Below, piece by piece: positions 55,276 to 64,000 of a DNA stretch of 64,000 nucleotides. Positions within the stretch are counted from its first letter, which is position 1. Each line of letters begins with the position of its first letter. The DNA comes from Pseudomonas sp. R5-89-07 (GTDB taxonomy: Bacteria > Pseudomonadota > Gammaproteobacteria > Pseudomonadales > Pseudomonadaceae): NCBI RefSeq assembly GCF_003851685.1, contig NZ_CP027727.1, positions 1,178,001 to 1,242,000 of the forward strand, given 5' to 3'. Under the pieces are notes generated by a model. The model searched no databases. It saw only the letters and a program-made list of their open reading frames with translations, and was not told where the DNA came from. The position numbers and the translations under genes were made by a program.

Positions 55276-57690
55276 ATGAAATCGACGGCGGGCGGTTGGG
55301 TCAAACAGTGGCTGGGAGCCTCGGTATTTTCAGTCTCGGGTCTGGCGTTGCTGCCCCTTGCCGTGGCGCAGGCGCAGGAACAGCAAAGCGCCCAGTTCAA
55401 CTTTGCCCTGGCGGCCAAACCACTTCCCCAGGCGCTGAGTGATTTCAGCCGGGTCACCGGGATCAGCGTGATCTACACCGACGAAGCGCCCTACGGCTTC
55501 AGCGCCCCGGCGCTCAACGGGCACATGAGCGCGACCCAGGCGCTGCAACGCCTGCTGGGCAATTCCGGCTTCACCTTCCGCCAGATCGACGCCCGTACCC
55601 TGGCGTTGGAGCCGCTGCCCGCCGATGGCGCGGTCAATCTCGGGGCCACCACCATCAGCGCCGCCAGCCCTGGCCAGGACAGCACCAGCTACCAGCCGCC
55701 GCCGACCAGTTCGGTGATGCGCTCGCGCGGCTTGCTGCTGGAAACCCCGCAAACCGTCAACGTGGTGCCCGCCCAGGTACTGCGCGACCAGCAACCGCGC
55801 AACCTGGACGATGCGCTGGGCAATGTCAGCGGCATCACCCAGTCCAACACCCTGGGCAGCACCCAGGACGCGGTGATGCTGCGCGGCTTCGGCGACAACC
55901 GCAATGGCTCGATCATGAAGGACGGCATGCCGCTGGTGCAGGGCCGTGCGTTGAACGCCACCGCCGAGCGCGTGGAAGTGCTCAAGGGCCCGTCGTCGTT
56001 GCTGTACGGCATCCAGGACCCGGGCGGCGTGGTCAACATCGTCAGTAAAAAGCCCGAGTTGGTACAATCCACTTCCCTGACCGCGCGCGGCTCCACCTTC
56101 GGCAGCGGCAAGAACGGCAGTGGCGGCAACCTCGATACCACGGGCCCGATAGGCGACAGCGGCCTGGCCTATCGCCTCATCGTCGACCATGAAGACGAAG
56201 ACTATTGGCGCAACTACGGCACCCACCGCGAAACCCTGGTGGCGCCGTCGCTGGGCTGGTATGGCGACGTCACCCAAGTGGTGTTTGCCTATGAACACCG
56301 CGAGTTTCTGTCGCCGTTCGACCGTGGCACAGCCATCGACCCAAAAACCAATCACCCGCTGAACATCCCCGCAACGCGCCGCCTGGATGAGCCCTTCAAC
56401 AATATGGAAGGCCGCTCCGACCTGTATCGCCTGACGGTCGATCACGACCTCAACGACGACTGGAAAGCGCACTTTGGCTACAGCTGGAACCGCGAAACCT
56501 ACGACGCCAGCCAGGTGCGTGTGGTCAAGGTCAACACCAATGGCACCTTGACCCGCAGCATGGATGGCACCCAGGGCGCGCTGACCACCGACCGCTTCGC
56601 CACCGCCAGCCTCGAAGGTAAGGTCGACGTTGCCGGCATGCAGCACGACCTGGTGTTCGGGCTGGACGATGAGTACCGCAAGATCTACCGCGCCGACCTG
56701 ATCCGCCAGGCGCCACGCGGCAACTTCAACTACCACGATCCGGTCTACGGCAACGAAGTGGCGGGCACCAACGTCAGCGCGCCGGACAGCAACCAGACCG
56801 ATCTGCTGCGCAGCGATTCGCTGTTCTTTCAGGATGCCATCCACCTGAACGACCAGTGGATCCTGGTGGGCGGCGCGCGCTACCAGATGTACGACCAATA
56901 TGCCGGCAAGGGCGTGCCGTTCACCGCCAACACCGATGGTAACGGCCAGAAATGGGTGCCGCGTGCCGGGCTGGTGTATCGCTACACCGATGAGCTTTCG
57001 TTCTACGGCAGTTACACCGAATCGTTCAAACCCAACTCCACCATCGCGCCGCTGGCCAACAAAACCGTGCTCGATGGCAGCCTCCAGCCGGAAGAATCCA
57101 AGGCCTGGGAGCTGGGCACCAAGTTCGACTTGCCGGGGCGCATCACCGCGAGCGCGGCGCTGTTCACCATCGACAAGCGCAACGTGCTGGTGCAGGTGGG
57201 CGAGGGGTTGACCTCGGTCTACAGCGTGGCGGGCAAGGTTCGCTCCCGTGGCCTGGAGCTGGATGCCAGTGGCCAGTTGAGCGACAAGTGGAGCCTGATC
57301 GGCAGTTACGCCTACACCGATGCCGAGGTCACCGAAGACCCGACCCTCAAGGGCAACCGCCTGCAGAACGTGGCGAAAAATACCGCCTCGTTGTCGGCCG
57401 TGTATGACTTCGGCAGCCTCCTGGGCGGCGATCAACTGCGCGTCGGGGCCGGTGCGCGCTATGTGGGCGAGCGGGCAGGGGACGCGGCCAACAGCTTCGA
57501 ATTGCCCAGCTACACCGTGGCCGATGTGTTCGCCAGTTATGACACCCGGCTCGACGGGCAGAAGGTCAAGTTCCAGCTCAACGTGAAGAACCTGTTCGAC
57601 CGTACCTATTACACCTCGTCAGTGAACACCCAGTTCGTGTCCATCGGCGATGCACGGCAGGTATCGGTGTCCAGCACTCTTACCTTCTGA
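55276..57690 (+). CDS. TonB-dependent siderophore receptor with STN domain (FpvA-like)
   Basis: This 804-residue outer-membrane receptor has a signal peptide ending AQAQE, then an N-terminal secretin/TonB short domain (STN; residues about 45-115), a plug domain (TPQTVNVVPAQVLRDQQPRN, VEVLKGPSSLLYG, GGVVNIVSKKP) and a 22-strand barrel ending NVKNLFDRTYYTS...TLTF. The STN domain usually means the receptor signals to an anti-sigma factor, but no FecI/FecR pair is adjacent. Its siderophore is unknown; ferrichrome/pyoverdine-type receptors are similar. Start chosen at ATG 55276; a TTG 54 bases upstream is also in frame. Confidence 0.92.
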   Translation: MKSTAGGWVKQWLGASVFSVSGLALLPLAVAQAQEQQSAQFNFALAAKPLPQALSDFSRVTGISVIYTDEAPYGFSAPALNGHMSATQALQRLLGNSGFTFRQIDARTLALEPLPADGAVNLGATTISAASPGQDSTSYQPPPTSSVMRSRGLLLETPQTVNVVPAQVLRDQQPRNLDDALGNVSGITQSNTLGSTQDAVMLRGFGDNRNGSIMKDGMPLVQGRALNATAERVEVLKGPSSLLYGIQDPGGVVNIVSKKPELVQSTSLTARGSTFGSGKNGSGGNLDTTGPIGDSGLAYRLIVDHEDEDYWRNYGTHRETLVAPSLGWYGDVTQVVFAYEHREFLSPFDRGTAIDPKTNHPLNIPATRRLDEPFNNMEGRSDLYRLTVDHDLNDDWKAHFGYSWNRETYDASQVRVVKVNTNGTLTRSMDGTQGALTTDRFATASLEGKVDVAGMQHDLVFGLDDEYRKIYRADLIRQAPRGNFNYHDPVYGNEVAGTNVSAPDSNQTDLLRSDSLFFQDAIHLNDQWILVGGARYQMYDQYAGKGVPFTANTDGNGQKWVPRAGLVYRYTDELSFYGSYTESFKPNSTIAPLANKTVLDGSLQPEESKAWELGTKFDLPGRITASAALFTIDKRNVLVQVGEGLTSVYSVAGKVRSRGLELDASGQLSDKWSLIGSYAYTDAEVTEDPTLKGNRLQNVAKNTASLSAVYDFGSLLGGDQLRVGAGARYVGERAGDAANSFELPSYTVADVFASYDTRLDGQKVKFQLNVKNLFDRTYYTSSVNTQFVSIGDARQVSVSSTLTF

Positions 57691-57704
57691 CCGGATGTGC
57701 TTTT

Positions 57705-57803
57705 TGTAGGAGCGAGCTTGCTCGCGAAGAACTCAAGGCCACCGTGTTTATCCAGAATGAACGCGTTGCCTGGACGTTTTTCGCGAGCAAGCTCGCTCCT
57801 ACA
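57705..57803. repeat. REP/REPIN element, GTAGGAGCGAGC type
   Basis: Arms TGTAGGAGCGAGCTTGCTCG and CGAGCAAGCTCGCTCCTACA enclose a variable centre, after the TonB receptor gene. Confidence 0.88.
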
Positions 57804-57817
57804 GTGAACCTCTTTCG

Positions 57818-57856
57818 CTTAACTGACCTGCATTAGGGCTTGCCCCCTCCCACATT
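57818..57856. repeat. Solitary outer-arm fragment of the composite REP seen at 8.2-8.4 kb
   Basis: CTTAACTGACCTGCATTAGG followed by GCTTGCCCCCTCCCACATT, nearly identical to the right arm at 8405-8445. No matching left arm is present before the adjacent REPIN, so this is a broken copy. Confidence 0.75.
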
Positions 57857-57910
57857 GACACCTGAGCTGTTAGCGTTGCCGGCATTCGACGCCTACGGAA
57901 AACGCTACTG

Positions 57911-59368
57911 ATGCACTTTGGAAGATGGTTACACACCAGCGCCCTGCTGGTCGGCTTGAGCGTTCTACTGGGCGGCTGCGCCAGCGTTTCATCCACCTCC
58001 ACCCCCGCCACGCTGGACAAACTGCTGGCCGACCCGGCGCTGCACGGCGCCAGCGTCTCGCTGATGGTGCGCGACGCCCGCAGCGGCAGCACGCTCTACC
58101 AGCACAACCCTGGCACGCGCCTGGTGCCGGCGTCCAACCTCAAGCTGCTGACCACCGCGGCGGCCATGGATGTGCTGGGCCCGCAATATCGCTTTGCCAC
58201 GCAACTGTTGAGCGATGGCATCCGCCAGGGCGACCGACTGACCGGTAATCTCTACCTGCGCGGCCTGGGCGACCCGAGCATTCAGTACGCCGACTACCAA
58301 GCGCTGGCGGCGCAACTGGCCAGCCAGGGCGTGCGCCAGGTGCAGGGCGATCTGGTGTTCGACGATACCTGGTTCGACGCCGAACGCCTGGGCGTCGATT
58401 GGTCCCACGATGATGAAACCACCTACTACGGTGCGCAGATCTCCGCGCTGACCGTGTCCCCCAATACGGACTTTGACGCGGGCAGTGTGTTGGTCACGGC
58501 CAAGGCGCCGGTACTCGCTGGCCTGCCGGTGAGCGTCGACCTGTTCCCGCCCAGCGATTACCTGCAATTGAGTAACCGCGCCGTCAGTGGGCCGGGCAAC
58601 AGCTATGGGATCAATCGCCGGCATGGCACCAACCTGTTGCAGTTCAGTGGCACTGTTGCGCCGGGCAAGCAGAGCGAGCAACTGGTCAGCGTATGGGAGC
58701 CGACGCAATGGGTGGCCAATTTGTTTGAACAGGCGCTGGCGCAACAGGGCATCAAAGTGCAGGGCCGTCGCGTGATGGGCGGGGCAAGCCCGGCCACGGC
58801 GACGCTGCTGGCCGAGCACCGATCGGCGCCCTTGCAGGCGTTGATCACGCCGCTGCTCAAGCTTTCCAACAACACCATGTCCGAAGCCTTGCTCAAGGCC
58901 ATGGGCCGGCAGACCGCCAACAGCGGCACGGCGGCGGCGGGCACACTGGCGGTGGCGGGGTTCCTCAAGCGTCAGGGCCTGGATGCGACGACGCTGAGCC
59001 AGGTAGACGGTTCCGGCCTGTCGCGCCGCAACCTGGTGTCGACGCAAACCCTCACCGACCTGCTGCTGGCTGCGCGCAAGCAACCGTGGTTCGACGCCTG
59101 GTACAACGCACTGCCGATTGCCGGCAACAGCGAGCGCATGAGCGGTGGCAGCTTGCGTTATCGCCTGCGCGGCACCCCGGCGGAAAACAATCTGCATGGC
59201 AAAACCGGTTCGATGAGCGGCGTGTCGTCCTTGAGTGGCTATGTCACCGATGCCCACGGGCGCCAGCTGGCGTTTGCCATGGTGGCCAACAACTACGTGG
59301 TCGCCGGCGCGCAGGTCAAGGCGCTGGAGAACCGGGTGGCGGTGGCCCTGTCAGGCTGGGACGATTGA
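57911..59368 (+). CDS. dacB: D-alanyl-D-alanine carboxypeptidase/endopeptidase (PBP4/DacB family), predicted lipoprotein
   Basis: This 485-residue penicillin-binding protein trims peptidoglycan peptides. It has the S13-family catalytic motifs PASNLK (SxxK), SNN (LSNNTMSEAL) and KTG (HGKTGSMSG). The N-terminus reads LSVLLGGCAS, a lipobox with Cys near residue 21. DacB proteins are normally soluble periplasmic enzymes, so a lipid anchor would be unusual. It is flanked by convergent hmgR. Confidence 0.9.
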   Translation: MHFGRWLHTSALLVGLSVLLGGCASVSSTSTPATLDKLLADPALHGASVSLMVRDARSGSTLYQHNPGTRLVPASNLKLLTTAAAMDVLGPQYRFATQLLSDGIRQGDRLTGNLYLRGLGDPSIQYADYQALAAQLASQGVRQVQGDLVFDDTWFDAERLGVDWSHDDETTYYGAQISALTVSPNTDFDAGSVLVTAKAPVLAGLPVSVDLFPPSDYLQLSNRAVSGPGNSYGINRRHGTNLLQFSGTVAPGKQSEQLVSVWEPTQWVANLFEQALAQQGIKVQGRRVMGGASPATATLLAEHRSAPLQALITPLLKLSNNTMSEALLKAMGRQTANSGTAAAGTLAVAGFLKRQGLDATTLSQVDGSGLSRRNLVSTQTLTDLLLAARKQPWFDAWYNALPIAGNSERMSGGSLRYRLRGTPAENNLHGKTGSMSGVSSLSGYVTDAHGRQLAFAMVANNYVVAGAQVKALENRVAVALSGWDD

Positions 59369-59369
59369 T

Positions 59370-60149
59370 TCAGGGCTGATAGCCCATGCGCCAACTCACG
59401 GCCTTGGTCGCCGCCAGCAATCGCTGGGCCGCCGGGCCGTCTTCATCGGCATGGAACAGCGAGGTGGGGCCGACCACGGTCATCACCGCCGCCACGTGCC
59501 CGATGGCGTTGAACACCGGGGCCGACAGCGCATCCACCCCCGGCATCAGCAAACCATGCACGAAGTGCAGGCCTCGGCGGCGGATCTGTTCGCAGACAGT
59601 GACGTAGGCGGCGTCATTCGCCAGGCTGTGGGCCAGGCCGGCTTGAATCTCACGCTCGCGCAGTTCCACGGTTTCCCGCGTGGGCAGGTAGGCGCTGAAC
59701 ACCAGCCCTGTGGAAGAACTGAGCAGCGGTAACACCGAGCCTAGCTGGGTCACCACCGTCACGGCGCGCACCGCCGGTTCGATCTGCACCACGGTCGCCC
59801 CCTGGTTGCCCCATACCGCCAGGAAGCAGGTTTCATTCAGTTCATCGCGCAGCTCCGCCAAGGGCATCGCGCCAACCTTCAACACATCCATGCTGCCCAG
59901 CGCGGCCAGGCCTACACGCAAGGCTTCGCGGCCCAGGCCGTAATGGTTGGTGGCGGCGTTCTGTTCGGCAAAACCCGACGCGATCAGGGCCTGCAGGTAG
60001 CGGTGGACCTTGCTTGCCGGCATCTGCACATGCTCGGCCAGGCGCGACAGCGACGTGGCCGGTGACAACTCAGCCAGGGCCTTGAGGATATCGGTGCCCA
60101 CTTCGGCCGAGCGGACTTTCTGTTTGCCGGTGTCGCGGGGCTTTTCCAT
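59370..60149 (-). CDS. hmgR: IclR-family regulator of the homogentisate pathway (HmgR)
   Basis: This 259-residue regulator has an IclR-type winged HTH (LADHVQMPASKVHRYLQALIASGFAEQ region, residues about 20-75) and a C-terminal effector domain. It is divergent from hmgA-fahA-maiA, the arrangement of HmgR in P. putida, which is displaced by homogentisate. I chose the ATG at 60149; the open frame reaches back to a TTG at 60212 within the operator region. The start has no obvious Shine-Dalgarno sequence. Confidence 0.88.
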   Translation of the reverse strand: MEKPRDTGKQKVRSAEVGTDILKALAELSPATSLSRLAEHVQMPASKVHRYLQALIASGFAEQNAATNHYGLGREALRVGLAALGSMDVLKVGAMPLAELRDELNETCFLAVWGNQGATVVQIEPAVRAVTVVTQLGSVLPLLSSSTGLVFSAYLPTRETVELREREIQAGLAHSLANDAAYVTVCEQIRRRGLHFVHGLLMPGVDALSAPVFNAIGHVAAVMTVVGPTSLFHADEDGPAAQRLLAATKAVSWRMGYQP

Positions 60150-60217
60150 GGGGGAGCGGGAATCCGAGAGATGAGTGGGCGTCTTTATAGCTTGACGGTC
60201 GACAGTGATCAAATTAC

Positions 60218-60237
60218 GTTATGCGTAACCGGATTAC
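60218..60237. promoter_or_regulatory. Overlapping inverted repeats in the hmgR-hmgA gap, candidate HmgR operator
   Basis: GTTATGCGTAAC (60218-60229; GTTA/TAAC arms) overlaps GTAACCGGATTAC (60225-60237; GTAA/TTAC arms). Both lie in the 119-bp divergent promoter. P. putida HmgR binds a short palindrome at the equivalent place. Confidence 0.55.
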
Positions 60238-60268
60238 GATAAAAACAACTTCCGCCTGAGGATGGTCC

Positions 60269-61552
60269 ATGAACCTCGAATACCAATCGGGCTTTGGCAA
60301 TCAATTCGCCAGCGAAGCCCTGCCTGGCGCATTGCCCGTTGGCCAGAACTCCCCGCAAAAAGCCCCCTACGGTCTGTACACCGAACTGTTCTCCGGCACG
60401 GCCTTCACCATGGCCCGCAGCGAAGCCCGGCGCACCTGGCTGTACCGCATCCAGCCGTCGGCCAATCACCCGGCCTTCATCAAGCTGCAAAGGCAATTGG
60501 CAGGCGGGCCGCTGGGCGCCGTGACGCCCAATCGCCTGCGCTGGAACCCGCTGGACATGCCCGGCGAGCCGACCGACTTTATCGACGGGCTGGTGCGCAC
60601 GGTGGCCAATTCGGGCTTGGAAAACCCCTCGGGCATCAGCATCTACAACTACCGCGCCAACCGTTCGATGGAGCGGGTGTTCTTCAATGCCGATGGCGAG
60701 TTGTTGATCGTGCCCGAGCAGGGTCGCCTACGTATAGCGACAGAATTGGGCGTGCTCGAGGTCGAGCCGCTGGAAATCGTCGTGCTGCCACGCGGGCTCA
60801 AGTTCCGGGTCGAATTGCTCGACGCCCAGGCGCGCGGCTATATCGCCGAAAACCACGGCGCGCCGCTGCGCCTGCCGGACCTGGGCCCCATCGGCAGCAA
60901 TGGCCTGGCCAACCCGCGCGACTTCCTCAGCCCCGTCGCCCACTACGAAGACCTCAAGCAGCCGACCACCCTAGTGCAGAAATTCCTCGGCGAGCTATGG
61001 GCCTGCGAGCTCGACCACTCGCCGCTGAACGTGGTGGCCTGGCACGGCAACAACGTGCCGTACAAATACGACCTGCGCCGCTTCAACACCCTCGGCACGG
61101 TGAGCTTCGACCACCCGGACCCGTCGATCTTCACCGTATTGACCTCGCCCACCAGCGTGCATGGCCTGGCCAACCTCGACTTCGTGATATTCCCGCCGCG
61201 CTGGATGGTGGCCGAGAACACCTTCCGGCCGCCGTGGTTCCACCGCAACCTGATGAACGAATACATGGGCCTGATCCAGGGTGCCTACGACGCCAAGGCC
61301 GAGGGCTTCGTGCCTGGCGGCGCCTCGCTGCACAGCTGCATGAGCGCCCACGGGCCTGATGGCGAGACCTGTACCAAGGCGATCAACGCCGAGCTGGCGC
61401 CGCACAAAATCGATAACACCATGGCGTTCATGTTCGAAACCAGCCAGGTGCTGCGCCCCACCCAGTTCGCGCTGGAATGCCCGCAACTGCAACCCGCTTA
61501 TGACGCGTGCTGGGCTTCGCTGCCCGCCACCTTCAACCCGAATCGGAGATAA
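60269..61552 (+). CDS. hmgA: Homogentisate 1,2-dioxygenase
   Basis: This 427-residue iron enzyme opens the ring of homogentisate to maleylacetoacetate in Phe/Tyr catabolism. It starts [20 protein letters not shown] and keeps the Fe-ligand region [11 protein letters not shown] with downstream His and the [14 protein letters not shown] segment. CTGAGGAT precedes the ATG. It is the first gene of hmgA-fahA-maiA, three bp before fahA. Confidence 0.97.
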   Translation: MNLEYQSGFGNQFASEALPGALPVGQNSPQKAPYGLYTELFSGTAFTMARSEARRTWLYRIQPSANHPAFIKLQRQLAGGPLGAVTPNRLRWNPLDMPGEPTDFIDGLVRTVANSGLENPSGISIYNYRANRSMERVFFNADGELLIVPEQGRLRIATELGVLEVEPLEIVVLPRGLKFRVELLDAQARGYIAENHGAPLRLPDLGPIGSNGLANPRDFLSPVAHYEDLKQPTTLVQKFLGELWACELDHSPLNVVAWHGNNVPYKYDLRRFNTLGTVSFDHPDPSIFTVLTSPTSVHGLANLDFVIFPPRWMVAENTFRPPWFHRNLMNEYMGLIQGAYDAKAEGFVPGGASLHSCMSAHGPDGETCTKAINAELAPHKIDNTMAFMFETSQVLRPTQFALECPQLQPAYDACWASLPATFNPNRR

Positions 61553-61555
61553 CCC

Positions 61556-62842
61556 ATGACTCAACCCACACACGCCCGCAGCTGGGTCGCCTCCGCCAAC
61601 GGCCACGCGGATTTTCCCCTGCAGAATCTGCCGCTGGGGGTGTTCAGTATCAACGGCTCGGCGCCGCGCAGTGGCGTGGCGATTGGCGAAGCGATCCTCG
61701 ACCTGCACGCCGCGCTGGATGAATTTGACGGTGAAGCCCGACGTGCCGTTGAGGCGACTGCCGGCGGCCAACTGAACGCGTTTTTCGAACTCGGCCGCGG
61801 CCCCCGCGTGGCCCTGCGCGAGCGCCTGCTGGAACTGCTTGCCGAAGGCAGCAAGCTCAAGACCCGCGAGGCGCAGGTGCTGCACCGCGCCGCCGACTGC
61901 CAGATGCACCTGCCCGCCAAAATCAACGATTACACCGACTTCTACGTTGGCATCGAACACGCACAGAACGTCGGCAAATTGTTCCGCCCCGACAACCCGC
62001 TGTTGCCCAACTACAAGTACGTGCCGATTGGTTACCACGGCCGCGCCTCGACCATCCGCCCGTCGGGCACCGAGGTACGTCGCCCCAAAGGGCAGACCCT
62101 GCCCGCCGGCCAGGCCGAGCCGACGTTCGGCCCCTGCGCTCGCCTGGACTATGAACTGGAACTGGGCATCTGGATCGGCCAGGGCAATGCCATGGGCGAC
62201 GCGATTGCCATCGGCGATGCGGCCGAGCATATCGCCGGTTTCTGCCTGCTCAACGACTGGTCGGCCCGCGACATCCAGGCTTGGGAATACCAGCCGCTGG
62301 GGCCGTTCCTGTCCAAGAGCTTCATCACCAGCATCTCGCCCTGGGTGGTAACGGCCGAAGCGCTGGAACCGTTCCGCAAGGCCCAACCGGCACGCCCCGC
62401 AGGCGATCCGCAACCGTTGCCGTACCTGCTGGACCCTCGCGACCAGAAGGCGGGCGCCTTCGATATCGAACTGCAAGTGCTGCTGACCACCGCAGCGATG
62501 CGTGAACAGAACCTGCCGGCCCATCGCCTGACCTTGAGCAACACCGAACATATGTACTGGACCGTGGCGCAAATGGTTGCGCACCACAGCGTCAATGGCT
62601 GCCAACTGCAGGCCGGTGACCTGTTCGGCTCGGGTACGTTGTCGGGGCCGCAGCCGGGGCAGTTCGGCAGCCTGCTGGAGATCACCGAAGGCGGTAAGAA
62701 GCCGATTGAGCTGGCGTCCGGCGAGGTGCGCAAGTTCCTCGAAGACGGCGACGAAATCATTCTGCGCGCGCGTTGCAACCGCGAAGGCTTTGCCTCCATC
62801 GGTTTCGGTGAATGCCGCGGCACCGTGGTCGCCGCACGCTGA
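61556..62842 (+). CDS. fahA: Fumarylacetoacetase
   Basis: This 428-residue metal-dependent hydrolase cleaves fumarylacetoacetate to fumarate and acetoacetate, the final pathway step. It has an N-terminal SH3-like domain and a FAH fold with metal ligands in DYTDFYVGIEHAQNVG and the ELELGIWIGQGN and NDWSARDIQAWEYQPLGPF segments. CGGAGATAACC precedes the ATG. Confidence 0.97.
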   Translation: MTQPTHARSWVASANGHADFPLQNLPLGVFSINGSAPRSGVAIGEAILDLHAALDEFDGEARRAVEATAGGQLNAFFELGRGPRVALRERLLELLAEGSKLKTREAQVLHRAADCQMHLPAKINDYTDFYVGIEHAQNVGKLFRPDNPLLPNYKYVPIGYHGRASTIRPSGTEVRRPKGQTLPAGQAEPTFGPCARLDYELELGIWIGQGNAMGDAIAIGDAAEHIAGFCLLNDWSARDIQAWEYQPLGPFLSKSFITSISPWVVTAEALEPFRKAQPARPAGDPQPLPYLLDPRDQKAGAFDIELQVLLTTAAMREQNLPAHRLTLSNTEHMYWTVAQMVAHHSVNGCQLQAGDLFGSGTLSGPQPGQFGSLLEITEGGKKPIELASGEVRKFLEDGDEIILRARCNREGFASIGFGECRGTVVAAR

Positions 62843-62854
62843 GAGGGCAGGGTG

Positions 62855-63490
62855 ATGGAACTCTATACTTACTACCGTTCTACCGCATCGTACCGGGTAC
62901 GGATTGCCCTGGCGCTCAAGGGCCTGGATTTCACGGCTGTGCCGGTCAATCTGCTGGTGCCGGCGGGTGGCGCCAATCGCCAGCCCGAGTACCTGGCGAT
63001 CAACCCGCAAGGGCGCGTGCCGGCCTTGCGCACCGATGACGGCGAGCTGTTGATCCAGTCATTGCCGATCATCGAATACCTGGACGAACGTTATCCACAG
63101 GTGCCGCTGCTCTCCACGGACCTTGCAGTCCGAGCCCATGAGCGCGCCGTGGCGTCGATCATCGCCTGCGACATTCACCCGTTGCACAACTCCAGCACCC
63201 AGAACCTGCTGCGCCAGTGGGGGCACACCGAGGAGCAACTGCTTGAGTGGATCGGGCACTGGATCAGCCAGGGCCTTGGCGCGGTGGAGCAGTTGATCGG
63301 CGACCATGGATTTTGCCTTGGCGAGCAGCCGGGCCTGGCCGACGCGTTCCTGATCCCGCAGCTTTACGCGGCCGAGCGTTTCAAGGTGTCGCTGGCGGCG
63401 TACCCGCGTATCGGCAGGGTCGCGGCACTGGCGGCGCAGCATCCGGCCTTCGTGCAGGCGCACCCTGCCAATCAACCCGATACCCCCTGA
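62855..63490 (+). CDS. maiA: Maleylacetoacetate isomerase (zeta-class glutathione S-transferase)
   Basis: This 211-residue GST-zeta enzyme isomerises maleylacetoacetate to fumarylacetoacetate using glutathione. The SSC-like active-site region reads YYRSTASYRVRIALALKG (the zeta-class Ser/Cys position is Ser-Thr-Ala here), with PALRTDDGELLIQSLPIIEYL for glutathione binding. I chose the ATG at 62855 over the GTG just before it. It ends the operon. Confidence 0.94.
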   Translation: MELYTYYRSTASYRVRIALALKGLDFTAVPVNLLVPAGGANRQPEYLAINPQGRVPALRTDDGELLIQSLPIIEYLDERYPQVPLLSTDLAVRAHERAVASIIACDIHPLHNSSTQNLLRQWGHTEEQLLEWIGHWISQGLGAVEQLIGDHGFCLGEQPGLADAFLIPQLYAAERFKVSLAAYPRIGRVAALAAQHPAFVQAHPANQPDTP

Positions 63491-63502
63491 AACACTCAGG
63501 CC

Positions 63503-63594
63503 AATGTGGGAGGGGGCTTGCCCCCGATAGCAGTGGGTCAGCTATGAATGTGCCGACTGACACACAGCAATCGGGGGCAAGCCCCCTCCCACAT
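63503..63594. repeat. REP/REPIN element between maiA and the MFS gene
   Basis: Arms AATGTGGGAGGGGGCTTGCC and GGCAAGCCCCCTCCCACAT around a variable centre. It lies in the 149-bp gap between maiA and the next gene. Confidence 0.88.
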
Positions 63595-63639
63595 GTTTGA
63601 TCAGCCTCGGCCAATAAAAATAATTAAAGGTACCTTGCG

Positions 63640-64000
63640 ATGCACAACCAGATTGCCAGCTTTCGCGCGGCACTCGACGCCCGTCCGGTGTCGCGCTATC
63701 AGTGGTTGATTCTCCTGCTGCTGGCCTTGCTGCTGGTGACCGACGGTTACGACGCCCAGGTGCTGGGCTATGTGGTGCCGGCGCTGGCCAAGGACTGGGG
63801 CCTGGAAAAGGCCGCGTTCGGCCCGGTGTTCAGTGCCAACCTGCTCGGTCTTACCTTCGGCTCGCTGCTGGTGACGCCGCTGGCGGATCGGTTCGGCGTG
63901 CGGCGCATCCTGTTGGGTTGCGTGCTGATCTACGCCAGCCTCACGGTATTGATGGTGTTCGCCAACTCCCTGACGACGTTGATGGCCGCGCGCTTTATCT
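63640..64000 (+). CDS. MFS transporter, aromatic acid:H+ symporter type (partial, 5' end)
   Basis: The frame opens at ATG 63640 (AAAGG nine bases before) and is still open at the window end, covering about 120 residues. The first helix carries the LVTDGYDAQVLGYVVPAL motif typical of the AAHS family (PcaK, BenK), and LADRFGVRRI is the loop 2-3 MFS motif. Placed directly after hmgA-fahA-maiA, it could import an aromatic precursor such as homogentisate, 4-hydroxyphenylpyruvate or a benzoate; the substrate is inferred. Confidence 0.8.
   Translation, partial: MHNQIASFRAALDARPVSRYQWLILLLLALLLVTDGYDAQVLGYVVPALAKDWGLEKAAFGPVFSANLLGLTFGSLLVTPLADRFGVRRILLGCVLIYASLTVLMVFANSLTTLMAARFI

Overview
The window is a GC-rich chromosomal segment from a Pseudomonas of the P. 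fluorescens group. The evidence is a complete 12-gene alginate operon in the Pseudomonas order (algD-8-44-K-E-G-X-L-I-J-F-A), an aapJQMP amino-acid transporter, the hmgA/fahA/maiA homogentisate pathway with an IclR regulator, CheV, RhlB and PhoH, and about ten REP/REPIN hairpin elements of the types GTGGGAGGGGGCAAGCCCC, GTGGCGAGGGAGCTTGCTCC and GTAGGAGCGAGCTTGCTCG. Nearly every position is coding. I saw no tRNA, rRNA, IS element or CRISPR array.

Layout. 1-12.3 kb: a cut-off gene and cheV, a 2-hydroxyacid dehydrogenase, a LysR regulator divergent from a four-gene tripartite efflux operon (outer-membrane lipoprotein, FUSC inner-membrane pump, DUF1656, HlyD adaptor), a nested REPIN, an SnoaL-like/MFS pair divergent from a second LysR gene, an SDR and a small membrane protein. 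12.3-13.0 kb: an isolated gene for a 156-residue cysteine-free, Gly/Ala-rich protein behind a sequence matching an HrpL-type (hrp box) promoter; I read it as a candidate type III secreted protein. 13.0-30.4 kb: the alginate operon on the minus strand, ending in a strong terminator and beginning with a long AT-rich upstream region that contains an AlgU-type promoter. REP elements lie inside the operon at three points, one of them within the 5' end of algK. 30.5-37.9 kb: yaaA, a polysaccharide deacetylase, phoH, moaCDE, rhlB and a serine esterase. 38-42.5 kb: aapJQMP with a sigma-54 promoter. 42.5-45.4 kb: an mqsR/mqsA toxin-antitoxin pair with an upstream palindrome, and a GntR regulator overlapping a CynX-type MFS gene. 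45.4-54.3 kb: a chaperone-usher fimbrial operon with four DUF1120 subunits, chaperone, usher and a two-domain tip protein, divergent from a REC-Hpt protein and a BvgA/FimZ-like response regulator; no sensor kinase is in the window. 54.3-64 kb: an SnoaL-like protein, a GIY-YIG protein, a TonB-dependent siderophore receptor, a PBP4-type carboxypeptidase with a lipobox, the hmgR/hmgA-fahA-maiA catabolic block and the first third of an aromatic-acid MFS transporter.

How it fits together. Most of the window is conserved housekeeping or surface/exopolysaccharide function. The accessory and least explained parts are the hrp-box gene at 12.5 kb, the DUF1120 fimbrial locus with its split BvgS-like phosphorelay and an 18-bp inverted repeat in the divergent promoter, the mqsRA module, and the REP element that contributes in-frame codons to the start of algK.
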